Shown: positions 52,432 through 61,977 of the stretch, in pieces
How positions within the stretch are numbered: position 1 is the stretch's first letter
Layout of the letters: every line of letters starts with the position of its first letter
NCBI GenBank assembly: GCA_045345765.1
Contig: CP148265.1
Coordinates: 868,001-932,000, forward strand
DNA length: 64,000 bases
Source: JAOARY01 sp045345765
GTDB taxonomy: Bacteria; Bacillota; Clostridia; Peptostreptococcales; Peptostreptococcaceae
Reading direction: 5' to 3'
Made by a program: the position numbers and the translations under genes
Notes under the pieces: generated by a model
Database searches by the model: none
The model's input: the letters and a program-made list of their open reading frames with translations, nothing else
Told to the model about the DNA's origin: nothing

Positions 52432-53055
52432 TTAAACTGCTATTTGATTTATACTATTAGATTCTGATAAGCTAAAATCTACATTTGATTCAAATTCTAA
52501 TATATCATTTTCTAATTTATCAATCTTTTCTTTTAATTTTAGTGGATCTACAAGTTTATATCCTTCTCTTTTTTCATAATCTTTTATGAAATTAGATACA
52601 TCCATTGATAAATTCTTTGTATTTTCTTTTCCAACCATCGCTTCTACAATACTTTGTAATTTTAATTTCATTCTTTCATTTTTAATTTCTAAATCATCAA
52701 TAGCACTTAAATATTGATGTTTCATTTCATCCAATAACATTTTTTCATATATTATTGAATTCTTTCTTTCAATAGCTTCTGCCACTGTATATTTTTTATC
52801 TGCTATATTTACTGTATTTATTGCATTTGATTTTACTATTTCACATTTAATTACTTTTCTTCTTTCAATCAAATCAATAATACTTTGATATTTGGATGTT
52901 GCATTATTATTAAATTTTTCAACCGAAATATCTCTAATTTTGGTATCACTTTCTTTTTTAACTTCAACAAAATCATTATTAGATTTATTTAGTTTGCTAT
53001 TAATTTTTTTGTCCAAAAGTTTAAGCTCGCAAAGAGCTCTAGTTATACTCATCAT
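52432..53055 (-). CDS. Coiled-coil protein, DUF6847/DIP1984-like, 207 aa
   Basis: Soluble helical protein. SITRALCELKLLDKKINSKL at the start, SKYQSIIDLIERRKVIKCEI (~75) and KKYTVAEAIERKNSIIYEKM (~105) resemble a conserved family annotated DUF6847 (DIP1984-like), sometimes met in phage-related DNA. Heptad-like spacing fits a coiled coil. Function unknown. SD GGGGGCG; second ATG also possible. No phage genes are nearby. Confidence 0.65.
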   Translation of the reverse strand: MMSITRALCELKLLDKKINSKLNKSNNDFVEVKKESDTKIRDISVEKFNNNATSKYQSIIDLIERRKVIKCEIVKSNAINTVNIADKKYTVAEAIERKNSIIYEKMLLDEMKHQYLSAIDDLEIKNERMKLKLQSIVEAMVGKENTKNLSMDVSNFIKDYEKREGYKLVDPLKLKEKIDKLENDILEFESNVDFSLSESNSINQIAV

Positions 53056-53156
53056 AATACAACGCCCCCTTGTGTTTCTTACAAAATTAATAATAACAAA
53101 CTAATATTTCATTTTGATTACAAAAATATTAATAAAATATAACTATTTGATTTCTT

Positions 53157-53930
53157 TTATAATACATCATACACAACCTTACCTAATGTTGATAGACTCT
53201 CTTTTACTGCTTCTACTGGTATTTCAAAGATTTGTTCACCTTCTGCATATGATGCTATTTCATATACTCCAAAATAAATATTTATTTTATCATTTTTTAT
53301 AAAAAATTCAGGAACAATACCCTCGCCCTTTTTATAATAATCATTTAAACTGTCTACACCATATTCATTTTCTTTTTCTTTTAATTTTTTTTCTATTTCA
53401 TTAAATATTATATCTAAATACTCTCCACTTTCTTTTAATTCTTTATTAAATAAATCTGCTAATTCTATTTGCTTTTCGCTTGCTAAATCATAATTATATT
53501 GCACCGAACCATACATTCCATGAGCTCCACCAGTATATTCATAGAAATTTAAATTCATTGATAATATTCCATTTTTATTAGTATAAATTTCGTTTCCTAT
53601 AGTAGTTGTATACGCTGATATTCTTGGAAATTCATCTTCATCTTCAGTTTTTTCTTTAATCCACTCTATTGATTTTAGATGTTCGTCTATCGCAGAATTT
53701 AATTCATCATTAATAGTTTTACTAAAAACTTCTTTTCCTTTAATTTCAACAGTTGGTCTATTAACTACAATTTCATACATATCCTTTTTTTCTTCGCCTT
53801 CTTCTTTTGTCGTTATACTAGCATTTTCAATACTCTTATAATCTTTTGCTGTTAATGCCTTTTTTTCATTGCTATTACATCCTGTTAACATTAACATTAA
53901 AGACATCAGTATTAATAATATTTTTTTCAT
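53157..53930 (-). CDS. DUF4163/DUF3298 lipoprotein (RsiV/PdaC-like outer domain)
   Basis: 257 aa. Signal peptide with lipobox MLTGC (Cys18). DUF4163-type N-part (~45-130) and DUF3298 C-part (~150-250) with NFYEYTGGAHGMYGSVQYNY and FFIKNDKINIYFGVYEIASY, the GGAHG and E.AxYAxG signatures. In RsiV and PdaC these domains bind lysozyme or act near peptidoglycan. Here the domain is tethered to the membrane outer face with no sigma gene next to it. Role unknown. Confidence 0.85.
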   Translation of the reverse strand: MKKILLILMSLMLMLTGCNSNEKKALTAKDYKSIENASITTKEEGEEKKDMYEIVVNRPTVEIKGKEVFSKTINDELNSAIDEHLKSIEWIKEKTEDEDEFPRISAYTTTIGNEIYTNKNGILSMNLNFYEYTGGAHGMYGSVQYNYDLASEKQIELADLFNKELKESGEYLDIIFNEIEKKLKEKENEYGVDSLNDYYKKGEGIVPEFFIKNDKINIYFGVYEIASYAEGEQIFEIPVEAVKESLSTLGKVVYDVL

Positions 53931-54051
53931 TATTTTCGCCCCTTTTATAAAATTTATATCCTAAAAAATTTTATACCACATAGAAGAATATTACAACCAT
54001 ATTAATTCATATATCTATTACAATATTGTTAATTAATTTATTATAAATTCT

Positions 54052-54585
54052 TTATATTTTTATATTTTTAGTTTTATTATACTTTATCAATCCCATAATA
54101 ACTGTTGGTATAAATATAAGTTGAACCACTATTCCAGGTAAACCTGTTATTATTCCACCTTTTATAAATAGTAGCGGATTTAACTTTATACCAAAGAAAT
54201 TAGACATTATGAAAATCACTAAAAATGCTACTATTCTACCCATAATCATTGATATTATTAATGATGTTATTACTGATAATTTTAACTCTCTTCTCATTAA
54301 CGATACAAAAAAACCATAGCATGCAAGTTCAAATGCCATAATTATTGCCATCGGAAATAGTATTGGCATTCCAGTTAATACACTACTTAATAGCGGTGTT
54401 ATAAAACCTAAAATAAATGCAGTTAAAGGATTTAATAAGTATCCTGCAATCAAAACAGGTATATGCATTGGTAAAAATATCTTGCCCATTATACCTACTG
54501 TGTGAAACAACATCGGCAGAAGTATACCTATTGCTAAAAAAAGACCTGCTAATATAATTTCTCTCGTTCTTAAATTCTTATCCAT
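54052..54585 (-). CDS. ECF transporter S component (substrate unknown)
   Basis: 177-aa integral membrane protein with ~5-6 helices. The N-terminus REIILAGLFLAIGILLPMLF and IFLPMHIPVLIAGYLLNPLT are typical of vitamin-type S components. No riboswitch is visible upstream to identify the vitamin. SD AAAGGAG. It follows the DUF1893 gene by 48 nt, a pairing that may be functional. Confidence 0.8.
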   Translation of the reverse strand: MDKNLRTREIILAGLFLAIGILLPMLFHTVGIMGKIFLPMHIPVLIAGYLLNPLTAFILGFITPLLSSVLTGMPILFPMAIIMAFELACYGFFVSLMRRELKLSVITSLIISMIMGRIVAFLVIFIMSNFFGIKLNPLLFIKGGIITGLPGIVVQLIFIPTVIMGLIKYNKTKNIKI

Positions 54586-54633
54586 AATATCACTCCTTTT
54601 ATAATAATCATTTTAAATATTTTATGTAAAATA

Positions 54634-55056
54634 TTAATTTATACTTTCCAAAAATGCTTTTATCTTTGATATCAAAATAATAGGATCCTCTATATCTTTT
54701 GATAGTTTTTCAACAGGACAAGAGTCTTTTTTATCTCTGTTTTTTATAAATTCTACTATCTTTTCATACCTTACATTTATATTTGTATTATTTAAAATCT
54801 CTAATGCATCTTTAGATATTATTTTGGTATTAAGATTCTTAACTTCACCATATTTTAATAGAATTGCAGCAGCTCTTCCTATTACTCTATCTGCAACTGA
54901 TGCATTTTTTAATTCATCTTTTATTTGTGTTATCGCTTCATACATAGGTCTTATTCCTTTTTGCTTTGAAGTTTTTAATATTTTTTGATTTTTAACAATT
55001 GTTATTGTATAAGAATTGTTTTGAAGTATTTCCTTTGCTATTATTATATCCTTCAT
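54634..55056 (-). CDS. DUF1893 (TM1506-like) protein
   Basis: 140 aa; the N-terminal ~105 residues match the DUF1893 pattern: KEILQNNSYTITIVKNQKIL, SVADRVIGRAAAILLKYGEV and a final Cys in KDSCPVEKLS. The fold is cytidine-deaminase-like, but catalysis is not established. Translation starts after a run of nine G and AAAAGATTT. It lies upstream of an ECF S component. Confidence 0.8.
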   Translation of the reverse strand: MKDIIIAKEILQNNSYTITIVKNQKILKTSKQKGIRPMYEAITQIKDELKNASVADRVIGRAAAILLKYGEVKNLNTKIISKDALEILNNTNINVRYEKIVEFIKNRDKKDSCPVEKLSKDIEDPIILISKIKAFLESIN

Positions 55057-55396
55057 AAATCTTTTCCCCCCCCCTATTTTTTAGTATTAAAACAGTTTAA
55101 ATACTTTAAAAATAAATTAATTCTAAAAATATTTTTATTTTTTTATTGATATATATATTTAATTAATATATCTTATCAACCTATATTATAACATTAAAAT
55201 ATATAAATTTATTTTTTATTAGTTTCTATTTTTTCTATAAATTTTTTAGTTTTGTAAATAAAAAAAGAACTACTTCATAAGAATAATATTTTTCTTAATG
55301 CTATAGCTCTTTTTAATATATTATATAATTTTTTTATTTTATTCTTTGTAACACTTTGAATTTTAACCTTTACATATATGATTTATCATTTAAAAT
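55057..55396. other. 340-nt AT-rich intergenic stretch
   Basis: It contains the C9 tract (55066-55074, G9 on the transcribed strand, serving as SD of the DUF1893 gene) and an AT-rich dyad (GATATAT...ATATATC, ~55147-55171). A hairpin terminator (55262-55314: AAAGAACTA...TAGCTCTTT) lies downstream of the HAD gene on the minus strand. No gene seen. Confidence 0.5.
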
Positions 55397-56215
55397 CTAT
55401 GCTATATCTTCATTTTTTAGCATAAATTTGTTTATAACATGGCAAACTCCATCTTCATCATTCGATAAAGTTATATAATCTGCCATTTGCTTTATCTCAT
55501 CAAAAGCGTTACCCATTGCAACACCAAGACCTGCATATTCAATCATTGCAGCATCATTTCCAGCATCACCAACACATATTATCTCTTCTTTTTTTATATT
55601 TAATTCTTTAGCAATTTTAGATACTCCATCTCCCTTATTTACCGATTTATCTAAGAATTCTAAGAAAAATGGTGCACTTTTAACTATTGTATATTTTTCC
55701 TTTATATTCTGTGGTAATTTCTCTATTACTTCATCTAAAAGTTCTGGTTCATCTATGAACATTACTTTTACAATTACCTCTTCTTTAGATACATCTTGCA
55801 CTGGTATTATTCTAATATCTATACCATTAAGGTCAGCTTCAACTTGTGTGTACTTGCTATTTTTAGGTGCTATTACATCGTCTTTTGTAAGTGCGTGAAT
55901 ATTAACATTATATTCTTTACTTAGTTCATATAATTCTTTGTAGTCATCTAATGTAAGTGTTGTTTGCGATACAACTCTTTTTGATTTAGTTGTTTGAACT
56001 AATGCTCCATTAAATGCAACTACATAATCATTATCAGATATAAGGTCTAATTCTTCTAAGAATTTCTTTACTCCAACAAGAGGTCTACCCGTTGCCAAAA
56101 CAACCTTAAATCCATTTTTTTTAGCTTCTTGTATGGCATTATAATTGGCTTTAGAAATCTCCTTATTTTCATTAAGCAAAGTTCCATCCATATCTAATGC
56201 TATTAATTTATACAT
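55397..56215 (-). CDS. Cof-type HAD phosphatase
   Basis: 272 aa, HAD subfamily IIB. Motif I ALDMDGTLL (~6-14), motif II ATGRP, Lys in motif III region (FLEFLDKSVNKGDGVSKIAK) and motif IV CVGDAGNDAAMIEYAGLGVA. Such enzymes hydrolyse sugar phosphates, FMN or phosphorylated cofactors; the exact substrate is not evident. TTG 56230 lies inside the SD GGAGG, so ATG 56215 is chosen. Confidence 0.9.
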   Translation of the reverse strand: MYKLIALDMDGTLLNENKEISKANYNAIQEAKKNGFKVVLATGRPLVGVKKFLEELDLISDNDYVVAFNGALVQTTKSKRVVSQTTLTLDDYKELYELSKEYNVNIHALTKDDVIAPKNSKYTQVEADLNGIDIRIIPVQDVSKEEVIVKVMFIDEPELLDEVIEKLPQNIKEKYTIVKSAPFFLEFLDKSVNKGDGVSKIAKELNIKKEEIICVGDAGNDAAMIEYAGLGVAMGNAFDEIKQMADYITLSNDEDGVCHVINKFMLKNEDIA

Positions 56216-56353
56216 ATATAGTTCCTCCAAATTTTTAATTACTTATTAATATATAATATTTAATTAAAATTTTCAATCAATCTTTTTCAATTCAAAAAAA
56301 TTGAATATATTAACCTATATGATTATATACTAACTTAATTTCTATTTACAAAC

Positions 56354-56393
56354 AAAAAGCATTTAAAATAATTTCTTATTTTAAATGCTTTTT
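56354..56393. terminator. 18-bp hairpin ending the LRR operon
   Basis: AAAAAGCATTTAAAATAA and its exact complement flank the loop TTTC, with T-runs on both strands. Confidence 0.85.
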
Positions 56394-56431
56394 TAAATAT
56401 ATTTATTAATTTTCTTCAACTTCTATTTTAA

Positions 56432-57799
56432 TTAATAAACATCAATATAGATATCTTTATTTAAATTAATATTTGCTTTTATAATTTCTATTTGCTCTTT
56501 TGATACTCCTAATTGATCTAAATCTATTATATTTTCTAAAACCGAAAAATCCTTAATTTCATTATATCCAATATCTAAAGAACCTATATTTAGATTCTTT
56601 AATACATCTATATTAGTTATTTTATTTCCCGAAATATCTAAAATACTTAAGTCTTTCATATTCTCTAGTACCGATATTTCCTTTATTTTGTTCCCATAAA
56701 CCTCTAAATACTCCAAGCCATTTGACCTTTTAAGAAAATCAATATTATCTATATTTGAATTTGCTATTATCAGTTTTCTTAACATATTTTTATTTTCAAA
56801 TACAATATCCAAATCATCCAAGCTAAAATTCGAATTAATAATAGTTAAATCCTCTAATTTATCAAAATCCTTTAAGAATTTAAGATTCTTAAAATCACAA
56901 TTTTCCATAGTCAATGTAGTCAAATAATTTAACTTTGAAAAATCCTCTTCTAAATCAAATGCTTTTAAATCACAATTAATAAAATCAATACTTTCTAATT
57001 CTTTCAAATTAGATATTCCTTTTATATCATCTATCTGACAATTATCAATATCCAAACTATATATATTTAAATTCTTTTGAATCAAGTCAAAATCCTTAAT
57101 CTTACAAGATGCTAAGCTCAATCTTAAGCTACCTAGATTATCATTTAATTGATTTAATAATGCATAATCCAAATCATCCCAATTGCTAAAATCAACATTC
57201 TCAAACTCCAAATAATTCAAATTCTCTAAAAGAAGAATTTCTTTTAAATTCGAAAACTTTTTAAAATCAGATAAAGAAAGCCAATCTACATCTTTTAAAT
57301 CTCCCTTAGTTATTTTATCTATTCCACCTAGTTCCTCTTTAATTGCATATTCTAAATCCTTATCTTTTATCTTTATAAATTCATTGTACAAAGCATTCAC
57401 TTTAAAAGGTTTTTTGATATCTACACCTAGTTTTTCTTTATTTTCAAGCAAAATATTCTTATCTACAACAAGATAATATATTTTATCAGATTCTAATTTC
57501 ACATTATCCAAATAAACCATAAGTGACCCTATAGTATCTTCTTTATATTCTTCAAACTCCATACCAGTTAAATCATTTAATTTATTAAAATTTTTATCAG
57601 TAATATATATATTATTAGAACTTATATTTTCTTTAGTATTTAATACATCATTAAAAAAATCTATTTCAAACTCCGAGCCATCATAGTACTCTATAATCGC
57701 AAAATAATTTAATTTATTCATATAATAAGCAGATGAATTTGATGTAAATAATAATGAAAATACTAAAACCAATGCTAGATTTTTTATTATATTTTTCAT
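56432..57799 (-). CDS. Secreted LRR protein, type B (second copy)
   Basis: 455 aa. Signal peptide (LALVLVFSLLFTSNSSAYY), beta-rich domain (~25-130; SSNNIYITDKNF, KIYYLVVDKNILL) and a less regular LRR region (~150-440; LxxLxIxNSNI, LDISGNKITNI). It shares with the 59190 protein the KG(D/N)L motif, the DVDF(S/T)xW(D)D segment and the C-terminal (S)K(E/S)Q...I pattern, so the two form a subtype. Last gene of a four-gene operon. No wall anchor seen. Confidence 0.82.
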   Translation of the reverse strand: MKNIIKNLALVLVFSLLFTSNSSAYYMNKLNYFAIIEYYDGSEFEIDFFNDVLNTKENISSNNIYITDKNFNKLNDLTGMEFEEYKEDTIGSLMVYLDNVKLESDKIYYLVVDKNILLENKEKLGVDIKKPFKVNALYNEFIKIKDKDLEYAIKEELGGIDKITKGDLKDVDWLSLSDFKKFSNLKEILLLENLNYLEFENVDFSNWDDLDYALLNQLNDNLGSLRLSLASCKIKDFDLIQKNLNIYSLDIDNCQIDDIKGISNLKELESIDFINCDLKAFDLEEDFSKLNYLTTLTMENCDFKNLKFLKDFDKLEDLTIINSNFSLDDLDIVFENKNMLRKLIIANSNIDNIDFLKRSNGLEYLEVYGNKIKEISVLENMKDLSILDISGNKITNIDVLKNLNIGSLDIGYNEIKDFSVLENIIDLDQLGVSKEQIEIIKANINLNKDIYIDVY

Positions 57800-57833
57800 A
57801 TAAACAATCCTTTCTTATATCAAATCATGACCT

Positions 57834-59174
57834 TTAATTTACTCTTACCTTTATATCTTTTTTATCTTTTAATACATCTTTAAATTTTTCATTTTGATCT
57901 TTTGATAATATTAATGTATTTAAATTATCTATAAGATTGATATTTGATATTTCATTATTAGATATATTTAATATATCTAATTTATTTAAACTATCAACAA
58001 AGTCCATATTCTTTAAATTACAATTTGTAAGTTCAAGATAGTCCAAACTTTTTTTATTCTCACACATTTGCTTTAGTTTTATCTCATCTAAAGAAGTATA
58101 ACTTATCGATAAACAAATCATATTTTGCAAATATCCTATTTGTTCTATATTTTTTAATTTTGTATATTCAAGGTCAATGTCTTCTAAAGATTGGCATTTT
58201 ACAAGGTCTAAACAATCAATATCTAAATCACCCTTAATATATAATTTCCTTGTTTCTTTTAAATTAGATATGCATTTAGTATCTTTTACATTACAATCGA
58301 CTAAATAAAATTCATCTATTGATTTTAAATTCTTAAAAAGACTATCTAAATCAAATTTTGTTAAATCCATATTATAAAATCTCAATTGTCTTAAGTAAGA
58401 TTTATTTGATAAACTTTGCAAATTACTAATCTCACAATTATTCAAATTAAAAAATCTATTATCCTCAAATATATCAAAATTATCTATTTTGCAATTTATA
58501 AACTCTAATTCAATATAAGAACTATCAACATTTCCAAAATCAAGTTTATTTGCTTTTGTAAAATCATAATCTTTAAATATTAACTTATTTAAATTGTTTA
58601 ATTTATCCAATTCTTTTAAATTTGATAAATCCACACCATTATCAAATGTTAAGTTCTCTATCTCATTTAAATTTCCCATTGTCAAATCTTTATTATAAAT
58701 ATTTAATTCTTTTCTTATTGCTTCTTCTAATTTTTTATTTTTAAGTTCTACTTTCTTAGAATATTCTTCATTTAATTTAAATGGATTTTGTATTGCCACA
58801 CCTAATTTAGTCCCATCTGCCTTTAGAATATTTTTATCAACACAAAGATAATATATTTTATCATTTTCAAAAGGGAAATTATTAAGCTCTAAAGATACAC
58901 TACTACTATTGTATGCATTTATATTTATATAATCTTTATACTTATCTTTATCAAAACCTTCATCCACTATATAAATATTTTTACTACTCATATTCTCATT
59001 CGACAAATCCAAATCATCATAAAAATGAATCTTAAATCGATTCTCTTTATAATCCATATCCATATCTAAATCCAAAAAATCTTCATACTTTAAATAAGAT
59101 TTTGCAAATGCTACTGATGTAAATAACATAACAAATACTAAAATAAAACCAAATCTTTTTATATTATTTTTCAT
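57834..59174 (-). CDS. Secreted LRR protein, type A (second copy)
   Basis: 446 aa. Signal peptide ending SVAFA, Ig-like beta domain (KNIYIVDEGFDKDKYKDYIN) and LRR region with ELTNCNLKNMDFVDSL and LDILNISNNEISNI. Near-parallel to the 60449 protein through its length (shared NKKLEEAIRKELNIYNK-like segment, DYDF, LELxNCNLKN). It lies 15 nt after the 59190 gene and 34 nt before the 56432 gene. Confidence 0.82.
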   Translation of the reverse strand: MKNNIKRFGFILVFVMLFTSVAFAKSYLKYEDFLDLDMDMDYKENRFKIHFYDDLDLSNENMSSKNIYIVDEGFDKDKYKDYININAYNSSSVSLELNNFPFENDKIYYLCVDKNILKADGTKLGVAIQNPFKLNEEYSKKVELKNKKLEEAIRKELNIYNKDLTMGNLNEIENLTFDNGVDLSNLKELDKLNNLNKLIFKDYDFTKANKLDFGNVDSSYIELEFINCKIDNFDIFEDNRFFNLNNCEISNLQSLSNKSYLRQLRFYNMDLTKFDLDSLFKNLKSIDEFYLVDCNVKDTKCISNLKETRKLYIKGDLDIDCLDLVKCQSLEDIDLEYTKLKNIEQIGYLQNMICLSISYTSLDEIKLKQMCENKKSLDYLELTNCNLKNMDFVDSLNKLDILNISNNEISNINLIDNLNTLILSKDQNEKFKDVLKDKKDIKVRVN

Positions 59175-59189
59175 AAATAATCCATCCTT

Positions 59190-60416
59190 TTAATACTTCT
59201 CTATATTTATATGGATATCATCATTTATATCCATATCTTTTATTTGTTGTGCTTGTGATTTTGAGATATAAATATCTTCTAAAAATTCTATTGATTTAAG
59301 CACAGAAAAATCTTTTATATTATTTCCTCTTATACCAAGCTCCTCTAACTCTTCTAAATTGCTTAAAAATCCAATATCATCTATATTGCAATCAGTCATA
59401 AAAAGACTATATACATCTTTCTTATTTTCAAAAATTGCATTTAAATCATCATCTTTAAGGTCTATATCTTTAAATATTATCTCACTTAAATATTTGTAAT
59501 CTTTTATAAAATCAATGCTATTTAAATTACAGTATTTAATAGTTAAATTTTCAACATTAGTAAGATTTCCCAACTCTTTTTTCAAATCAAAATCTTGCAA
59601 ATCCATATCAATTAAATCCAATCTAATTAGCTCACTCGCTTTTGAAATATCACTTATATCTTTAACCTCGCAATTATCAAGTTTTAAACTATTTACGGTT
59701 AATACATCTGTTATACCTTTAAAATCGTTAAAAATACAGTCGTTAAATTCAAAATCCAAAGAATAGCTTTGATTGTCTATTTCCTTTAATAACAAATAAT
59801 CATCATCATCCCATTTAGTAAAATCAACATCTGTAAATTCTAATGTATTTAAATCCTCTAAAATCAATATTTCTTGATATTTGCAAAAATCCTCTATATT
59901 ATTTAATGAAAGTCTATGAACAAATTGTAAATTTCCCTTATTTACAATTTGTCTATCTTCTTCTAAGCTCTCTATTATAGCTTCTTTTAAATCTTTATTT
60001 TTTATATCTATCTCTTGATTATATCTAGAATCTAATCTAAAAGGTCTACTTACATCTGCACCTAATTTTTGTTCATCTGCTAATAATAAATTTTTGTCTA
60101 CAACTAAATAATAAAATTTATCATATTCTAAATTCAAATCATCTAAATAAACAGAAACTTGATTACCATCATTAAATTTAAAATACATTTTATTAATATC
60201 ATCTACTTTATTAAGCTCCTCATCTAAAACATATATATTTTTGGAATTTATATTTTCATCACTAAGCTTTATTTCATTGTAAAAATCAAGGCAAAAACAA
60301 TACCCTGAATAATCCATATTTACAAGATAATCAAATTGCTCAATTGCGAATGAATTAGATAAAGAAATAAGAAAGACGACAAAAACTAAAGTTAAATTTT
60401 TTATTAAATTTTTCAT
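59190..60416 (-). CDS. Secreted LRR protein, type B (first copy)
   Basis: 408 aa. Signal peptide (LTLVFVVFLISLSNSFAIE), beta domain (SKNIYVLDEELNKVDD, KFYYLVVDKNLLLADEQKLG), then LRR units (LKLDNCEVKDISDISKASEL, LGIRGNNIKDFSVLKSIEFL). Closest to the 56432 protein. Shorter by one or two repeats. SD-like GGACTG before ATG. Confidence 0.82.
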   Translation of the reverse strand: MKNLIKNLTLVFVVFLISLSNSFAIEQFDYLVNMDYSGYCFCLDFYNEIKLSDENINSKNIYVLDEELNKVDDINKMYFKFNDGNQVSVYLDDLNLEYDKFYYLVVDKNLLLADEQKLGADVSRPFRLDSRYNQEIDIKNKDLKEAIIESLEEDRQIVNKGNLQFVHRLSLNNIEDFCKYQEILILEDLNTLEFTDVDFTKWDDDDYLLLKEIDNQSYSLDFEFNDCIFNDFKGITDVLTVNSLKLDNCEVKDISDISKASELIRLDLIDMDLQDFDLKKELGNLTNVENLTIKYCNLNSIDFIKDYKYLSEIIFKDIDLKDDDLNAIFENKKDVYSLFMTDCNIDDIGFLSNLEELEELGIRGNNIKDFSVLKSIEFLEDIYISKSQAQQIKDMDINDDIHINIEKY

Positions 60417-60448
60417 ACAAACAGTCCTTTCTTCTTATTAATATATTT

Positions 60449-61843
60449 TTATTTTACTGTTATCTTAATATCTTTTAAATTTTGTATTTTACTTTTGAAT
60501 TGCTCATTTTGATTTGTTGATATAGTTAAATATGTTAAATTCTCAAGATTATCAAAAACATCAATATTTTTTATTTCATTATCTGATATATCTAATACTC
60601 TTAATCTTTCTAATTTTATTAAAGAATCAATATTTTCTATTTTATTATTTGAAATATTTAATATATCTAAACTCTCTAAATCATTTATAAAATCCAAGTT
60701 TTTTAGGTTACAATTTGAAAGTTCAAGATAATCAAATGTTTTTTTATCCTTACACAACTCTTTTAATTTGGATTCATCCATATCAACATTACTCATAGAA
60801 AAACATACTAAATTCTCTTTATTTGCTAATTCTTTAAGATTGATAACCTTAACATATTCAAAATCAATGTCTTGTAAATATATTGAATCTGGTAAGTCAT
60901 AAGTATCAACTAAAACATCACTGCTGATATATAGTTTCATCAAATGCTCTAATTTCGATAAAAATTTAGTATTTTTAAGTTCACAATTTACTAACTCTAA
61001 CTCACTTATTTTATTTATGGTTTCAAAAACACTATCCAAATCGTATTTACTAAGATCCATATTTGAAAATTTCAAATCCATTAAAGACTCTAAATTTCTT
61101 ATACTATAAAAATCATTTATTTGGCAATTATCTAACGTTAAGCCATTTATATTTTTAAATATATTAAATTTATCAATTTTGCAATTTACAAGCTCTAAAT
61201 CATAATATTTAAGTTCAAAATCATTATCATATGTAAAATCATAATTTTTGATTTTAATAGTTTTAAGATTCTTTAATAAATTCATTTCTTTAAAAAAATT
61301 ATAATCAAAATCACCATCAAAATTTAAACTTTGTATCATACTTAAATCTAATAACGTTAATTTTTTATCATATATATTTAATTTTTCTCTTATTTTATCT
61401 TCTAATTTAGAATTATTAATTTCTATTTCTTTATTAAATTTATTATCTAATCTAAATGGCTTTTTAATATTTACTCCTAATGTATTTCCATCTTCCATCA
61501 ATAAATCTTTTTGGACACAAATATAATATATTTTATTTTCTTCAAAAGGAAAATCCTTAGCCCTTATATCAACTTCACGCTTATATATATCCTCTATAAA
61601 TATGTAATCGTTGTACTTTTCTTTATCAAAATCCTCATCTGTAATATAAATCTTTTTTGTATTTATATTATCAAAAGATGTATCTAAGTTGCTTGTAAAT
61701 TCTAATTCAAAAAAATCTTTTGAATGATTAAATTCAAAATCTATAAATTCCTCATATTTAGGTATATACTGTGCAAATGAAATAGTTGAAAATAAACTAA
61801 TCATAATAGACAAAGTAAAAAACCTTCTTAAAATCTTTTTCAA
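60449..61843 (-). CDS. Secreted LRR protein, type A (first copy)
   Basis: 464 aa. Signal peptide ending ISFAQ, beta domain (KKIYITDEDFDKEKYNDYIF, NKIYYICVQKDLLMEDGNTL), LRR region with LELSNCNLKNLDFINDLESL and LRVLDISDNEIKNIDVFDNL. First gene of the four-gene operon, with SD AGGGGG. The C-terminal repeats are the most regular of the cluster. No LPXTG, SLH or CWB2 motif. Confidence 0.83.
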   Translation of the reverse strand: MKKILRRFFTLSIMISLFSTISFAQYIPKYEEFIDFEFNHSKDFFELEFTSNLDTSFDNINTKKIYITDEDFDKEKYNDYIFIEDIYKREVDIRAKDFPFEENKIYYICVQKDLLMEDGNTLGVNIKKPFRLDNKFNKEIEINNSKLEDKIREKLNIYDKKLTLLDLSMIQSLNFDGDFDYNFFKEMNLLKNLKTIKIKNYDFTYDNDFELKYYDLELVNCKIDKFNIFKNINGLTLDNCQINDFYSIRNLESLMDLKFSNMDLSKYDLDSVFETINKISELELVNCELKNTKFLSKLEHLMKLYISSDVLVDTYDLPDSIYLQDIDFEYVKVINLKELANKENLVCFSMSNVDMDESKLKELCKDKKTFDYLELSNCNLKNLDFINDLESLDILNISNNKIENIDSLIKLERLRVLDISDNEIKNIDVFDNLENLTYLTISTNQNEQFKSKIQNLKDIKITVK

Positions 61844-61948
61844 AATACTACCCCCTAATTTAATTTTTGTAAATATACCAATTAAATTTTATTATATAAT
61901 TGTATTTCTTACAATATAATTCGCTAAATATAATGTTTACAAAAAATT

Positions 61949-61977
61949 AAGATTAGAATATTTAATATTCTAATCTT
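61949..61977 (-). terminator. Hairpin over the stop codon of the 61970 gene
   Basis: AAGATTAGAATATT and AATATTCTAATCTT are exact complements around a single base, and the minus strand continues into AATTTTTTG. It separates the 61970 gene from the four-gene LRR operon. Confidence 0.7.

Noticed and set aside
55057..55396. Possible vitamin riboswitch for the ECF S component/DUF1893 pair
   Set aside because: No recognisable aptamer core; only AT-rich sequence, the G9 tract and a terminator of the neighbouring gene.
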